Shown in pieces: positions 18,279 to 26,708 of a DNA stretch of 64,000 nucleotides (positions are counted from its first letter, which is position 1; the number at the start of each line of letters is the position of its first letter). The translations under genes and the position numbers were made by a program. This DNA comes from Pseudomonadota bacterium (lineage in GTDB: Bacteria; Pseudomonadota; Alphaproteobacteria; Sphingomonadales; Sphingomonadaceae), in assembly GCA_023389105.1 (NCBI GenBank), contig JAEWEY010000006.1, positions 1 through 64,000 of the forward strand, given 5' to 3'. Under the pieces are notes generated by a model. It was not told the DNA's origin. It searched no databases and saw nothing but the letters and a program-made list of their open reading frames with translations.

Positions 18279-19177
18279 GCCGCGAGGTCGATCTCCGGCG
18301 GCTCCGTGACCTTGCCGCGCGCCGCGATCAGGCAGCCCCCGACGATGAGCGCCGCGCCGCCCAGCGTGGTCATCGAGACGTGCTCGCGGAAGACGAGCCA
18401 GCCAAGGATCGATGCCCAGATGAACCCGCTATATTCGGTGGCCGCGAGATAGCTGGCGGGACCGCGCGCATAGCCCCAGGCGAACAGCAGCGTCCCCGCG
18501 GTCGAGAGAAGGCTAGCCACCGCGATCCAGTGCCACTGTTCTGCCGGCCACGCCGGTACGCCCGCGAACGGAAGAGCTAGAAGCCAAAGGGCCAGGATGG
18601 TTGCCCCCTGAAAGAAATTGATCTCCAGTGGCGCTGCGGCCAGCGCCTGGCGGCGCATCAGCACGATGTTGAAAGCATAGCACAGCGCCGAGAGCATGAT
18701 GGCGGCGGTGCCGAGGAGTACGTCCGGGCCGGCGTGCGACCGCGCCTGGCCCAGAACGATCACGATCACGCCAGCGAAGGCGAGGAATGATCCGGCGATC
18801 GAATTCCGGCCGACCTTCTCACCGAGCATCAGCGCAGCCAGGAACATCGCGATCAACGGGGCGATGAAGGTGAGCGCAATTGCCTGCGCCAATGGCACGC
18901 GCCCGATCCCCCAGAAGAATAGCGCCGCCATCACCGTCAGGACGGTGCCGCGTAGGACGTGGACGCGGAGCACTTTCGCTTCGGGCCACCGCACCCGGCT
19001 CGGGCGATACAGGATCAGGCTGAGGAGAAGGTTCGCCGCCGAACGCCATACGCTGACGGCGATGATGCCGATTGCCAGCACCAGATGCTTCATCACCGCA
19101 TCCATGACCGACAGCACCGCCACCGCGCCGAGCGCGGCGATGAAACCCTGGGCGGGACGCTGCGCAACGCGGCTCAT
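18275..19177 (-). CDS. EamA/DMT family transporter
   Basis: This is a 300-residue protein with about ten hydrophobic helices arranged as two EamA repeats, the usual layout and length of drug/metabolite transporters (RhaT/YdcZ-type). The repeat signature AIALTFIAPLIAMFLAALML lies in the first half and ATEYSGFIWASILGWLVF in the second. The exported or imported compound cannot be inferred. The 3' end overlaps the DUF1345 gene tail to tail by 4 nt. Confidence 0.9.
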   Translation of the reverse strand: MSRVAQRPAQGFIAALGAVAVLSVMDAVMKHLVLAIGIIAVSVWRSAANLLLSLILYRPSRVRWPEAKVLRVHVLRGTVLTVMAALFFWGIGRVPLAQAIALTFIAPLIAMFLAALMLGEKVGRNSIAGSFLAFAGVIVIVLGQARSHAGPDVLLGTAAIMLSALCYAFNIVLMRRQALAAAPLEINFFQGATILALWLLALPFAGVPAWPAEQWHWIAVASLLSTAGTLLFAWGYARGPASYLAATEYSGFIWASILGWLVFREHVSMTTLGGAALIVGGCLIAARGKVTEPPEIDLAA

Positions 19178-19196
19178 GCGCCGCGCTTAGCGGCGA

Positions 19197-19304
19197 TTAT
19201 TTCGCGGGTGTAGCGGAGTCGATCAGCAGCGGCGGCTCGGACGGAGTCGCAAGGCTGTTCGCGAGAGCGCCGGAAGCGAGCAGGATGAGCAGCAGCTTGA
19301 CCAC
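19197..19304 (-). CDS. possible tiny exported peptide downstream of ispG
   Basis: A 35-codon frame with a GTG start encodes a hydrophobic signal-like N-terminus (KLLLILLASGALA) followed by a short Pro/Ser-rich tail. It begins 38 nt after ispG on the same strand. There is no clear ribosome binding site, so it may be chance. It is listed because the hydrophobic-then-polar pattern is protein-like. Confidence 0.25.
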   Translation of the reverse strand: MVKLLLILLASGALANSLATPSEPPLLIDSATPAK

Positions 19305-19342
19305 GCGGCCAAGCTGCGCCCGACAAATGAAAAAAAGCTAAA

Positions 19343-20482
19343 TTACTCGGCGGCGTCGAGCGTGGGCAGCTGATCCGCGGCTGCTTCGATTTCGGCGGCC
19401 TTGGCTTCGACCAGCCGAACGATGTGGTCGATCATGTCGGCGTCCTGCACGTGGTGGTCGGTCACGCCCGACAGATAGACCATGTGCTTGCCGTTGCCGC
19501 CACCGGTGATGCCGATATCGGTTTCGCGCGCTTCGCCAGGGCCGTTCACGACGCAGCCGAGGACCGACAGCGACATCGGCGTCTTGATGTGCTGGAGCCG
19601 CGATTCGAGCGCTTCGACCGTGCGGATGACGTCGAAACCCTGGCGTGCGCAACTGGGGCAGGAGACGACGCGGACGCCGCGGCTGCGGATGCCGAGCGCC
19701 TTGAGGATCTCGTAACCGACACGGACTTCCTCTTCGGGCTCGGCCGACAGCGAGACGCGGATGGTGTCGCCGATGCCAGCCCACAGCAGATTGCCGATGC
19801 CGATGGAGGATTTGACCGTGCCGCCGATGAGGCCGCCGGCCTCGGTGATGCCAAGGTGAAGCGGACAATCCACCACACTGGCGAGCTGCTGGTAGGCGGC
19901 AACGGCGAGGAACACGTCGCTCGCCTTCACGGCCACCTTGTACTCCCGGAAACCGTGGTCCTCGAGGATGCGGATATGGTCGAGCGCGCTCTCGACCAAA
20001 GCCTCCGGACAGGGCTCACCGTATTTTTCGAGCAGACCCTTCTCGAGGCTGCCCGCGTTGACGCCTATGCGGATGGCGCAACCGTTGGCTCGGGCGGCGG
20101 CGATCACCTCGCGGACGCGTTCTTCCGAACCGATGTTACCTGGGTTGATGCGCAAGCACGCGGCGCCGGCGTCGGCAGCTTCGAGCGCGCGCTTATAATG
20201 GAAGTGGATGTCGGCGACGATCGGCACCGAAGCGGCACGCACGATCTCCTTGAGCGCGGTAGTGGCCTCTACCGTCGGGCAGGAGACGCGGATGATGTCC
20301 GCGCCCGCTTCCTCGCATCGGCGGATCTGGTCGATCGTTGCCCGCGCGTCCTCGGTCGGCGTGTTGGTCATGGTCTGGACGCTGATCGGGGCGTCGCCGC
20401 CAACCGGAACGGAGCCGACCATGATCTGACGCGACACGCGCCGATCGATATCTCGCCAGGGACGGATGGACATGGCCGCCAT
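19343..20482 (-). CDS. ispG: 4-hydroxy-3-methylbut-2-enyl diphosphate synthase
   Basis: IspG (GcpE) makes HMBPP in the non-mevalonate isoprenoid pathway using a [4Fe-4S] cluster. The 379-residue product has the N-terminal TIM-barrel (VQTMTNTPTEDARATIDQI, RVSCPTVEA) and the C-terminal cluster domain. The cluster cysteines lie in SCPSCARQG and in VLGCVVNGPGEA. The start could be ATG 20482 or ATG 20473, and the latter begins at SIRPW as in many homologues. It faces the TIR operon head to head across about 100 nt. Confidence 0.95.
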   Translation of the reverse strand: MAAMSIRPWRDIDRRVSRQIMVGSVPVGGDAPISVQTMTNTPTEDARATIDQIRRCEEAGADIIRVSCPTVEATTALKEIVRAASVPIVADIHFHYKRALEAADAGAACLRINPGNIGSEERVREVIAAARANGCAIRIGVNAGSLEKGLLEKYGEPCPEALVESALDHIRILEDHGFREYKVAVKASDVFLAVAAYQQLASVVDCPLHLGITEAGGLIGGTVKSSIGIGNLLWAGIGDTIRVSLSAEPEEEVRVGYEILKALGIRSRGVRVVSCPSCARQGFDVIRTVEALESRLQHIKTPMSLSVLGCVVNGPGEARETDIGITGGGNGKHMVYLSGVTDHHVQDADMIDHIVRLVEAKAAEIEAAADQLPTLDAAE

Positions 20483-20544
20483 ATAGGGCCGTCCGCGCTG
20501 CTGGCCAACCGGGCGATAGGCCGTCGCGACTCTTATCTGTTTGT

Positions 20545-20562
20545 GTTAACGGGGTTAACGGG
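20545..20562. repeat. tandem GTTAACGGG repeat in the ispG/TIR intergenic region
   Basis: Two perfect 9-bp direct copies of GTTAACGGG lie 21 nt upstream of the TIR gene. Each contains the self-complementary hexamer GTTAAC, giving two palindromes spaced nine bases apart. This is compatible with an operator for a regulator that binds one face of the helix. The TTAA elements are 5 nt apart, not the 7 of a CtrA site. Confidence 0.45.
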
Positions 20563-20582
20563 AACTCGCTCGGGGGCGCCGG

Positions 20583-22721
20583 ATGGCGAAGCTGGCCCGA
20601 TTGCCGACGGCAGATAGCGCGACGGACGCCGCGAGGCCTCGCGCGCCGCGGCTTCGCACACGCTACTACGCCTTTCTCAGCTATAGCCATCGTGACAAGG
20701 AACTGGCCGATTGGCTCCATCGGGAGCTGGAAAAGTTCCGCGTGCCGAGCTCGTTGACCGGCAAGCTGACGGCGAATGGGGTGGTGCCCAAACGGCTGGC
20801 TCCGATATTCCGCGACCAGCAGGATCTATCGGCCGGCGGCGACCTGGCCGAGGAGATCAAGGCCGCGCTGGCGGGCTCGCAATTCCTCATCGTCCTCTGC
20901 TCGCCCACCGCGGCGACGTCGCGCTGGACCAACCAGGAAATCGAAAGCTTCAAGCGGACGCGGCCGGAGGGCTGCGTGTTGGCGGCCGTGGTCGCCGGCG
21001 AGCCGTTTGCCAGCGACTTGCGCGGCCACGAAGACGAGGAATGTTTCCCGCCGGCACTCCGTTACAAATACGACCGGCGCGGGCACCAAACAGCCAAGCG
21101 CGCCGAGCCGCTCGCCGCCGATTTTCGCGCGACCGGCGAAGGCCAGCGGATGGCGTTCCTCAAGCTCGTCGCGGGCATGCTCGGCGTGGGTCTCGACGAG
21201 CTGGTGCAACGCGACACGACCCGCCGCCACCGGCGGATGGCGTGGCTGGCCGCCGCCTCACTCGGTGGAATGGCCGTCACGAGCACGTTGGCGGTGACCG
21301 CTTTCCAGGCTCGCAACGAAGCGCGCGAGCAACGGCGCGAGGCCGAGGGGCTCATCGGTTTCATGTTAGGCGACCTGAAGGCCAAGCTTGAACCAATTGG
21401 GAAGCTCGACGCGCTGGACGGCGTCGGGTCGCGCGTACTGGCTTACTACAGCAAGCTGGGCACGAGCGACCTGTCCGACGCCGCATTGGCGCAGCGATCG
21501 CAGGCGCTAAGCCTGATGGCCGGCGTGGCGAGCGCCAGAGGCGATACCGAAGGATCGGTGAAGTTGTACCGCGAGGCGATGGCGGGAACCGAAGAAGCCG
21601 TTCGTCGCAATCCGAATGACGCCAATGCGTTGTTCGATCACGCCCAGAACGTTTTCTACACCGGGCAGATCGCGCACGAAGGCGGCGACTTCAGCACGGC
21701 TGAGCGTTCAATGCGGGAATATAAGCGGCTCGCCCTACGCATGGTCGCGCTCCAGCCGGACAGCATGAAATATCGAATGGAGGAGCAATACGCCGAAACG
21801 AATCTCGGCGTCGTCCTCTCTGACCTCCGCCGCTACCCGGAGGCAACCGCGCAGTTTCAGCGAGCGCTGGCAACGATGGAGGCCGTTGCCACCGCCGACC
21901 CGGGCAACAAGGGATATCAACAGTCGGTTGCGGAGTCGCTCGCCTGGCTTGCCGACGCTGAGGCGGCAACCGGAAACTATGAAGCCGCGATTGCGCAGCG
22001 CCGAAGGCAGATTCAAATCCTTGAGAAACTGTGGTTGTCGACCGCCGATGTTTCCTATCAACAACGCCTGATCCCGGCTCATCGCCAGCTAGGACGGCTG
22101 CTTCTCGATCAAGGGAAGAATCAGGAAGCTATCGGGGAGTTGCGAGCGGCGGTCGCGCAGGCCGAAGCCCTGATCCCCAAGGAACCCACCAACGCGGTAT
22201 GGCGGGAATACGACTATCGCGCACGGCTGGATCTCGCCCGAGCTTTGCTGGTGACGGGCCAGACGGGCGAAGCGGCGCTGCATAATCAGGCTGCTTGCCA
22301 GCTCATTGCAGGGCTTAACCAACGACCGGCGGTCAAGCCACTGTGGCGGCAAGGGAGCGCGTTCTGCCTCGCCCAGCGAGCGCGGATCAGTCTGGCGAAC
22401 GGCGATGTGAGAGGGGCGCTTCAATCGTCACAGGACGCTGCGTCCATCTTGCAGACGGTCAAAAGCGGTGACCCGGTCAACGACGCCTACTTGCGTGCCA
22501 ATGCATGGCGCATTGTCGGCGACATCTACGCCCGGAGCGGCGACCGGGCAGGAGCCGCGGCCGCTTGGGCGAGAGGTCTGGCGCAGCTGCCACGCGGCGC
22601 TGCTGAACAGCCGTTCGAAACTTCGGTGCGCGCCGAATTGCTCAAACGGGTTGGACGCGGAAACGAGGCGGCGAAAGCGGATGCCCGCCTGCGGTCGATT
22701 GGATTTCAATCAGTGGCTTGA
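20583..22721 (+). CDS. TIR domain - transmembrane helix - TPR protein (candidate NADase/signal generator)
   Basis: The product has 712 residues. Residues about 28-160 form a TIR-like domain: FLSYSHRD at 31-38, PIFRDQQDL at 74-82, FLIVLCSP at 101-108 and SRWTNQEIESFK at 113-124. E119 sits where the catalytic glutamate of NAD-cleaving TIR domains lies (W-x-x-x-E), so activity is plausible. A single membrane helix follows (about 219-241) and then a long helical region of TPR-like repeats (about 290-700). This is a known bacterial TIR-plus-repeat architecture. The TPR side would either sense a partner or assemble the complex. It is the first gene of a four-gene operon, with the next gene 11 nt downstream. 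A role in defence or stress is inference. Confidence 0.85.
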   Translation: MAKLARLPTADSATDAARPRAPRLRTRYYAFLSYSHRDKELADWLHRELEKFRVPSSLTGKLTANGVVPKRLAPIFRDQQDLSAGGDLAEEIKAALAGSQFLIVLCSPTAATSRWTNQEIESFKRTRPEGCVLAAVVAGEPFASDLRGHEDEECFPPALRYKYDRRGHQTAKRAEPLAADFRATGEGQRMAFLKLVAGMLGVGLDELVQRDTTRRHRRMAWLAAASLGGMAVTSTLAVTAFQARNEAREQRREAEGLIGFMLGDLKAKLEPIGKLDALDGVGSRVLAYYSKLGTSDLSDAALAQRSQALSLMAGVASARGDTEGSVKLYREAMAGTEEAVRRNPNDANALFDHAQNVFYTGQIAHEGGDFSTAERSMREYKRLALRMVALQPDSMKYRMEEQYAETNLGVVLSDLRRYPEATAQFQRALATMEAVATADPGNKGYQQSVAESLAWLADAEAATGNYEAAIAQRRRQIQILEKLWLSTADVSYQQRLIPAHRQLGRLLLDQGKNQEAIGELRAAVAQAEALIPKEPTNAVWREYDYRARLDLARALLVTGQTGEAALHNQAACQLIAGLNQRPAVKPLWRQGSAFCLAQRARISLANGDVRGALQSSQDAASILQTVKSGDPVNDAYLRANAWRIVGDIYARSGDRAGAAAAWARGLAQLPRGAAEQPFETSVRAELLKRVGRGNEAAKADARLRSIGFQSVA

Positions 22722-22732
22722 AGGGGCAGTTC

Positions 22733-23140
22733 ATGGGTCAAGACGTCGAATTTACGGCACGGATGGATGGCGGAAACGTCGCTTGGGACGCGTCAGACGG
22801 AAAGCCCGCGAAGGCACATCGCATAGATGTGGGCGCCAGCGCCCCGCCGGAACGCATCCAGTTCAAGATCCGGGACAAGACAACGCTGAAGCTGAAATTC
22901 GATACTGGCTCGCCGATCGACGTCTGGGAACAGGCGGGCTGTCCGCCGTCGGGAATCGACACTGACCAGATCGAGATCATCGACTGCAACCCGAATAAGC
23001 TGACGATCCGCAGCCTCAACACCGGCGCGCCGCGGACGCTTCAGTATCAGCTCAATGTCGTCGCCGACGATGGAAGCAAACATCCGTGCGACCCAATCAT
23101 CAAGAACGGGGGCGGCGGCAGCGGAGTGGACGCCTTCTAA
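22733..23140 (+). CDS. small cytosolic beta-rich protein with C-terminal DPII-x-NGGG motif (unknown)
   Basis: The 135-residue product has no signal peptide and is predicted mainly beta. Its C-terminus carries D120-P-I-I-K-N-G-G-G followed by a short Gly/Ser tail. Over its second half it aligns with the next gene product: shared VW near the middle, an N-K pair, a NxGAP-TLQY-like strand, and the DPII-x-NGGG end. The two are therefore probable paralogues. AAGGGG lies at the right distance from the ATG, within 11 nt of the TIR gene stop. I do not recognise a named family. Adjacent position suggests a subunit or ligand of the TIR system. Confidence 0.7.
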   Translation: MGQDVEFTARMDGGNVAWDASDGKPAKAHRIDVGASAPPERIQFKIRDKTTLKLKFDTGSPIDVWEQAGCPPSGIDTDQIEIIDCNPNKLTIRSLNTGAPRTLQYQLNVVADDGSKHPCDPIIKNGGGGSGVDAF

Positions 23141-23180
23141 GCAAGGCGTCGCGTAGCCGAATTCGGAAGGGGGAAATGCA

Positions 23181-23678
23181 ATGCGCAGACAAGTGACAAG
23201 AAATTCCGTCGCCATCGCCGCAGGCTGTGCGATGACGCTTAGCCTCGCCGCTTGCCAAGGAGCGCAGCTAAAAACCGCTCAGCAACTCCAGACCGAAAAC
23301 GTGAAGCTCGTCTGGAAGCAGGCGTCGAACGAATGGAAGGTGCAACTCAACGGCGGTCCCGAAATCAGCCCTGGTGCCGCCAGAACCAAGGTCGACTACG
23401 CATCCGGGCCCGTGATCTTCATCATCGATGTTGCCGGCAAAGCCGCGAGGTTCAAGAATCCCGGCGGGCTGTCCGTCTGGACCGGTCCAAAAACGGTGCC
23501 GGCGCCGGCGGGCGTGAATTCGCCTGAGATTCTCGGCCCGATCATCACATCGAAGAACAAGATGATCTTCTTCGACATGAACCAAGGTCCGGCGGTCACG
23601 CTGAATTACGCGCTCCACTTCACGGACAAACCGTCCGTGGACCCGATCATCGATAACGGCGGCGGCAAGGAGTATTGA
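23181..23678 (+). CDS. lipoprotein paralogue with C-terminal DPII-x-NGGG motif (unknown)
   Basis: The 165-residue product starts with a lipoprotein signal and lipobox LSLAAC, giving a lipidated Cys25. A polar linker and a beta-rich body follow. It ends V-D154-P-I-I-D-N-G-G-G-K-E-Y, the same motif as the upstream cytosolic protein, and the body aligns with that protein's second half. One homologue thus acts in the cytosol and one at the periplasmic face. This is unusual and suggests sensing on both sides of the membrane. Gaps of 40 and 41 nt to its neighbours and a good GGAGG-like site (GAAGGGGG) support operon membership. Confidence 0.7.
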   Translation: MRRQVTRNSVAIAAGCAMTLSLAACQGAQLKTAQQLQTENVKLVWKQASNEWKVQLNGGPEISPGAARTKVDYASGPVIFIIDVAGKAARFKNPGGLSVWTGPKTVPAPAGVNSPEILGPIITSKNKMIFFDMNQGPAVTLNYALHFTDKPSVDPIIDNGGGKEY

Positions 23679-23719
23679 TTGCGCTTCTCCAACAGGGCGA
23701 GATGTGCATCATTCCCTGA

Positions 23720-25546
23720 ATGACCGCCTCTGATTCCAAAAACGTGGCGAGGCGGTCCGGCCCACCGCCCGTCCCGTTCGTGCTTGCGGTCGGCATTACC
23801 GGTCACCGCGCCGACGTGTTGCCGGCGGGCAGCATCCCGATCCTCCACTCGCGTATCCGCGACGTGCTGGAGCGGATCGAGCAATCGGGACGGGATCTGC
23901 TGCTGGCGGAGCAAGATTGCTTTGGCCCGACGCCCCCCGTGATGCGGTTCGTATCGCCAATCGCGGACGGCGCCGATCAGATCGCGGCCGAAATCGCCCT
24001 AGATCTCGGCTGGGAACTGGGGGCCATCGTTCCCTTCGAACGAAGCGTTTATCGCGAGACGCTCGCTAACCAGGAAGCGCAGGAGCGGTACGAGAAGCTT
24101 CTCGCGCGGGCGAACCGGGTGCTCGAATTGCCGGGCGATCCCGAGGATGGGCTCGATGCCTATGTAATGACCGGCCGCGCGACGGTTGCGCATTGCGACG
24201 TGCTGATTGCGGTATGGGACGGCCTTCCGCCGCGCGGCCGGGGCGGCACCGGCGAGGTGGTGCAGCTGGCGCTGACGCGGGGGACGGCAATCATCCACGT
24301 GCCCTTGGCGCCAGGAGGGGACACGCGGATCCTGTGGAGCGGGTTCGACCCGGTCGTGCTGACGGTCGCCGACGATCCAAGCGTGGCGCGTCCCCTTGAG
24401 CGGGGCGACGTCGACCGGCTGCTCCGCGGATTGCTGATGGGCCCACCGGACGAGCTGGAGCAGAGTTTCCTCCGGCAGTTCCTTCGAGAACGCTCACCGC
24501 GGGTTCGCGCCCGGGTCGAATATGCGCTCTTGTTGACGGCCACTGGCGTACGGCGATTCCGGCCGCGAGACCTCACCTCAACGCATGCCGAAGCCCAGAT
24601 CCGGGACGAATGGGCCCGCTACCGGGCGGGATGCGCCGAAGCGCACAATATCCATGCGCCGATCGGCTCGCTCGAAGACGCCTACAGCTGGGCTGACCGG
24701 TTGGCGACGCACTTTGCGCAGACGTATCGCAGCGGCCACATCTTCAACTTCCTGCTCGGCGGCGTCGCGGTGTGCCTGGGTCTCAGCGCGTTCATGGCGC
24801 CGCACATGAAGTTCGAATTTGCCGCCGCGGAGTTGCTGATCACCTTTGCCATCATCCTCAACGCGGCGGTCGGATCGCGCCGTCAGTGGCATCGGCGCTG
24901 GCTCGATTATCGTCAGCTCGCGGAGCGGCTGCGACCGATGCGCAGCCTCAAGATGCTGGGGATTGCGGCGCCCGATCCACCCGGCACGCCGACCAACCCA
25001 GTGCCGCTTCGCTGGATCGACTGGTATGCGAGCGGGGTTTGGCGCGCGATGGGCTGCCCGGCGGGCGCCATCGACCGTGCCTGCGCGGCGCGGTTGGGCG
25101 TCGCCATCGCCGATCACGAGGTCGCGCCGCAGGTCGCCTATCACGAGCGGAATGCGCGGCAGATCAATCTGCTCGATCATCGGCTGGGGCAGATCGGCAT
25201 GGTGCTGTTCGCCGCGACCCTGATCGTCTCGATCGCGACGATTGTGGGACTGGCGATCAATGCCGACTTCGTTAACACCTACGGCAACTGGTTCACCCTG
25301 GTCTCCGCCGGCTTTCCAGCCTTGGGCACGGCAGTTTTCGGCATTCGCTTCCAGGGCGACTTCGGGGGCGACGCGTTGCGTTCGATGGCGACGGCGGATA
25401 CCCTGAGACAGATCGATGGCGAGTTGCGGAGGGACGTCACCCTGTCGCGTGCCGCCGACCTTGCCGAGCAGTCGGCGCGGATCATGTTGGCCGACCTCGA
25501 CGAATGGCGCCTCGTCAACCAGCAGCGTGACCTCTCGGTCGGTTAG
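23720..25546 (+). CDS. SLOG-like nucleotide-binding domain fused to SLATT-like multi-pass membrane domain
   Basis: The 608-residue product has an N-terminal Rossmann-like domain (about 18-220) with VGITGHR at 24-30, SPIADGADQIAAEIALDLGW at 79-98 and GRGGTGEVVQLAL at 173-185. These are the glycine-rich and acidic elements of the SLOG/LOG-DprA superfamily, which binds nucleotides or NAD derivatives. Two membrane helices follow at about 341-360 and 368-385. Next comes a basic aromatic helix (RRQWHRRWLDYRQLAERLR) typical of SLATT/DUF4231 effectors, and two more helices at about 491-513 and 524-542. A likely role is a membrane effector opened or clustered by a nucleotide signal. The ribosome binding site is weak. 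The stop overlaps the convergent hydrolase gene (TTAG). Domain calls are from motifs, not a search. Confidence 0.75.
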   Translation: MTASDSKNVARRSGPPPVPFVLAVGITGHRADVLPAGSIPILHSRIRDVLERIEQSGRDLLLAEQDCFGPTPPVMRFVSPIADGADQIAAEIALDLGWELGAIVPFERSVYRETLANQEAQERYEKLLARANRVLELPGDPEDGLDAYVMTGRATVAHCDVLIAVWDGLPPRGRGGTGEVVQLALTRGTAIIHVPLAPGGDTRILWSGFDPVVLTVADDPSVARPLERGDVDRLLRGLLMGPPDELEQSFLRQFLRERSPRVRARVEYALLLTATGVRRFRPRDLTSTHAEAQIRDEWARYRAGCAEAHNIHAPIGSLEDAYSWADRLATHFAQTYRSGHIFNFLLGGVAVCLGLSAFMAPHMKFEFAAAELLITFAIILNAAVGSRRQWHRRWLDYRQLAERLRPMRSLKMLGIAAPDPPGTPTNPVPLRWIDWYASGVWRAMGCPAGAIDRACAARLGVAIADHEVAPQVAYHERNARQINLLDHRLGQIGMVLFAATLIVSIATIVGLAINADFVNTYGNWFTLVSAGFPALGTAVFGIRFQGDFGGDALRSMATADTLRQIDGELRRDVTLSRAADLAEQSARIMLADLDEWRLVNQQRDLSVG

Positions 25547-26463
25547 CGCTTCACGAAGGCGGCTACCGCCTCGACTGCCGTGGGATCGACCGGAAGCGAA
25601 GAATCACCGTAAGTCGCCAGATTGGCTGCCCGGTTGTCGCTCTTTATCACCTTAAGCACGTGATTCATGTCCGGAGCGATCACGAGCTTCGCTTGCGGGT
25701 TTGCCATCGCCAACGCGCGGGCATCGTCGACCCCGACCTGCAAGTCCCGGTCACCCTGGATAATCAGCAAGGGCAGCTTGAGCGACCCGGCCAGCGCGGC
25801 CGGCCGATACTTCATGAGATCCATGAGATAGGGCTGCACGGCAGGCCGGAAGAGGGCTTGCAGCGGTGCCGGAAGCTGCGCGGCATCGACAGCCTGGCCC
25901 GACTCCAGCGTATCGATGGCATTGAGCGCTGGATCGAGGAGCGGGGCATTGGCCGGGTTGGCTCGGAGTTGATCGCGAAGCACGGTACCGAACGGACGAC
26001 CCATGCCGCTAATCGAAATGATGCCGCACAGATCGGTGCTGTCCTGACCGGCGGCGAGCGCCACGAGTGATCCCTCGCTGTGCCCCGCAAGCCAGACGCA
26101 TTTCGCCTTGGTCGCCTGTCGCACGACTCTTGCCCATGCGTGGGCGTCAGCGGCGTATGCGGCGATCGTCACGGCATTGGGATCGGCAATTGCCGCCTTG
26201 CTGCCGAAGAGTCCGCGCTTATCAATGCGGACACTGCTGATCCCTTTCGCCGCAAGGGCATCCGCGAGGAGTTTGTAGGGCTGGGCAGTAATTCCCATGG
26301 GATTGTTGCCGTCACGGTCCGTCGGCCCCGATCCGGGGATGATGACTACAACCGGCGCACTTTTCCCAGCGTCGATGAAGCTCCCCGCCAGCTGGCCGTC
26401 AGGACCCGGTGCTGTGATAGGCGAGGACGAAGCGGCGGCAACGGCAGCGAGCATTGTGAGCAT
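25543..26463 (-). CDS. exported alpha/beta hydrolase
   Basis: The 306-residue product has a short hydrophobic N-terminus, then an alpha/beta-hydrolase fold. The oxyanion-region loop is VVVIIPGSGPTDRDGNN, the nucleophile elbow is GHSEGS, and a late D-M-N-H provides the catalytic His. The family includes esterases and peptide hydrolases, and the substrate is unknown. The ATG at 26463 overlaps the stop of the upstream small gene (TGATG), making it the last gene of an SPFH-headed operon. Confidence 0.87.
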   Translation of the reverse strand: MLTMLAAVAAASSSPITAPGPDGQLAGSFIDAGKSAPVVVIIPGSGPTDRDGNNPMGITAQPYKLLADALAAKGISSVRIDKRGLFGSKAAIADPNAVTIAAYAADAHAWARVVRQATKAKCVWLAGHSEGSLVALAAGQDSTDLCGIISISGMGRPFGTVLRDQLRANPANAPLLDPALNAIDTLESGQAVDAAQLPAPLQALFRPAVQPYLMDLMKYRPAALAGSLKLPLLIIQGDRDLQVGVDDARALAMANPQAKLVIAPDMNHVLKVIKSDNRAANLATYGDSSLPVDPTAVEAVAAFVKR

Positions 26464-26708
26464 CAAGCATCCCCTCCCCACCGCCAGCGCCAGCCGCCGC
26501 GCGTGGTGCGGGCACAAACGAGAACGAACGCGAGGATGGCGGGCGTCATGAGGGCGGCCAGCTGCAGCGGACGGTCGCGGAAGAAATAGACTCCGATGGC
26601 AGTCAGGGCACCAAATGCGGCGGTAACCGCCCGGCCCTGCCAGGTGATCGGCATTCCCGAGCCATATCCGTAGCGCTTCGGCGCGAACCATTCGGGGTTG
26701 TCGCTCAT
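26463..26708 (-). CDS. small two-helix membrane protein in SPFH operon
   Basis: The product is 81 residues with a polar, aromatic N-terminus (MSDNPEWFAPKRYGYGSG), two hydrophobic segments (about 25-42 and 48-66) and an Arg/Trp/Gly tail. Both ends overlap neighbours by one base in TGATG arrangements, so translation is coupled to the ribbon-helix-helix gene upstream and the hydrolase downstream. Similar small proteins accompany SPFH genes, which is recall rather than a search result. Confidence 0.75.
   Translation of the reverse strand: MSDNPEWFAPKRYGYGSGMPITWQGRAVTAAFGALTAIGVYFFRDRPLQLAALMTPAILAFVLVCARTTRGGWRWRWGGDA

Noticed and set aside
20545..20562. CtrA binding site before the TIR operon
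   Set aside because: The TTAA elements are separated by 5 nt, while the CtrA consensus needs 7.
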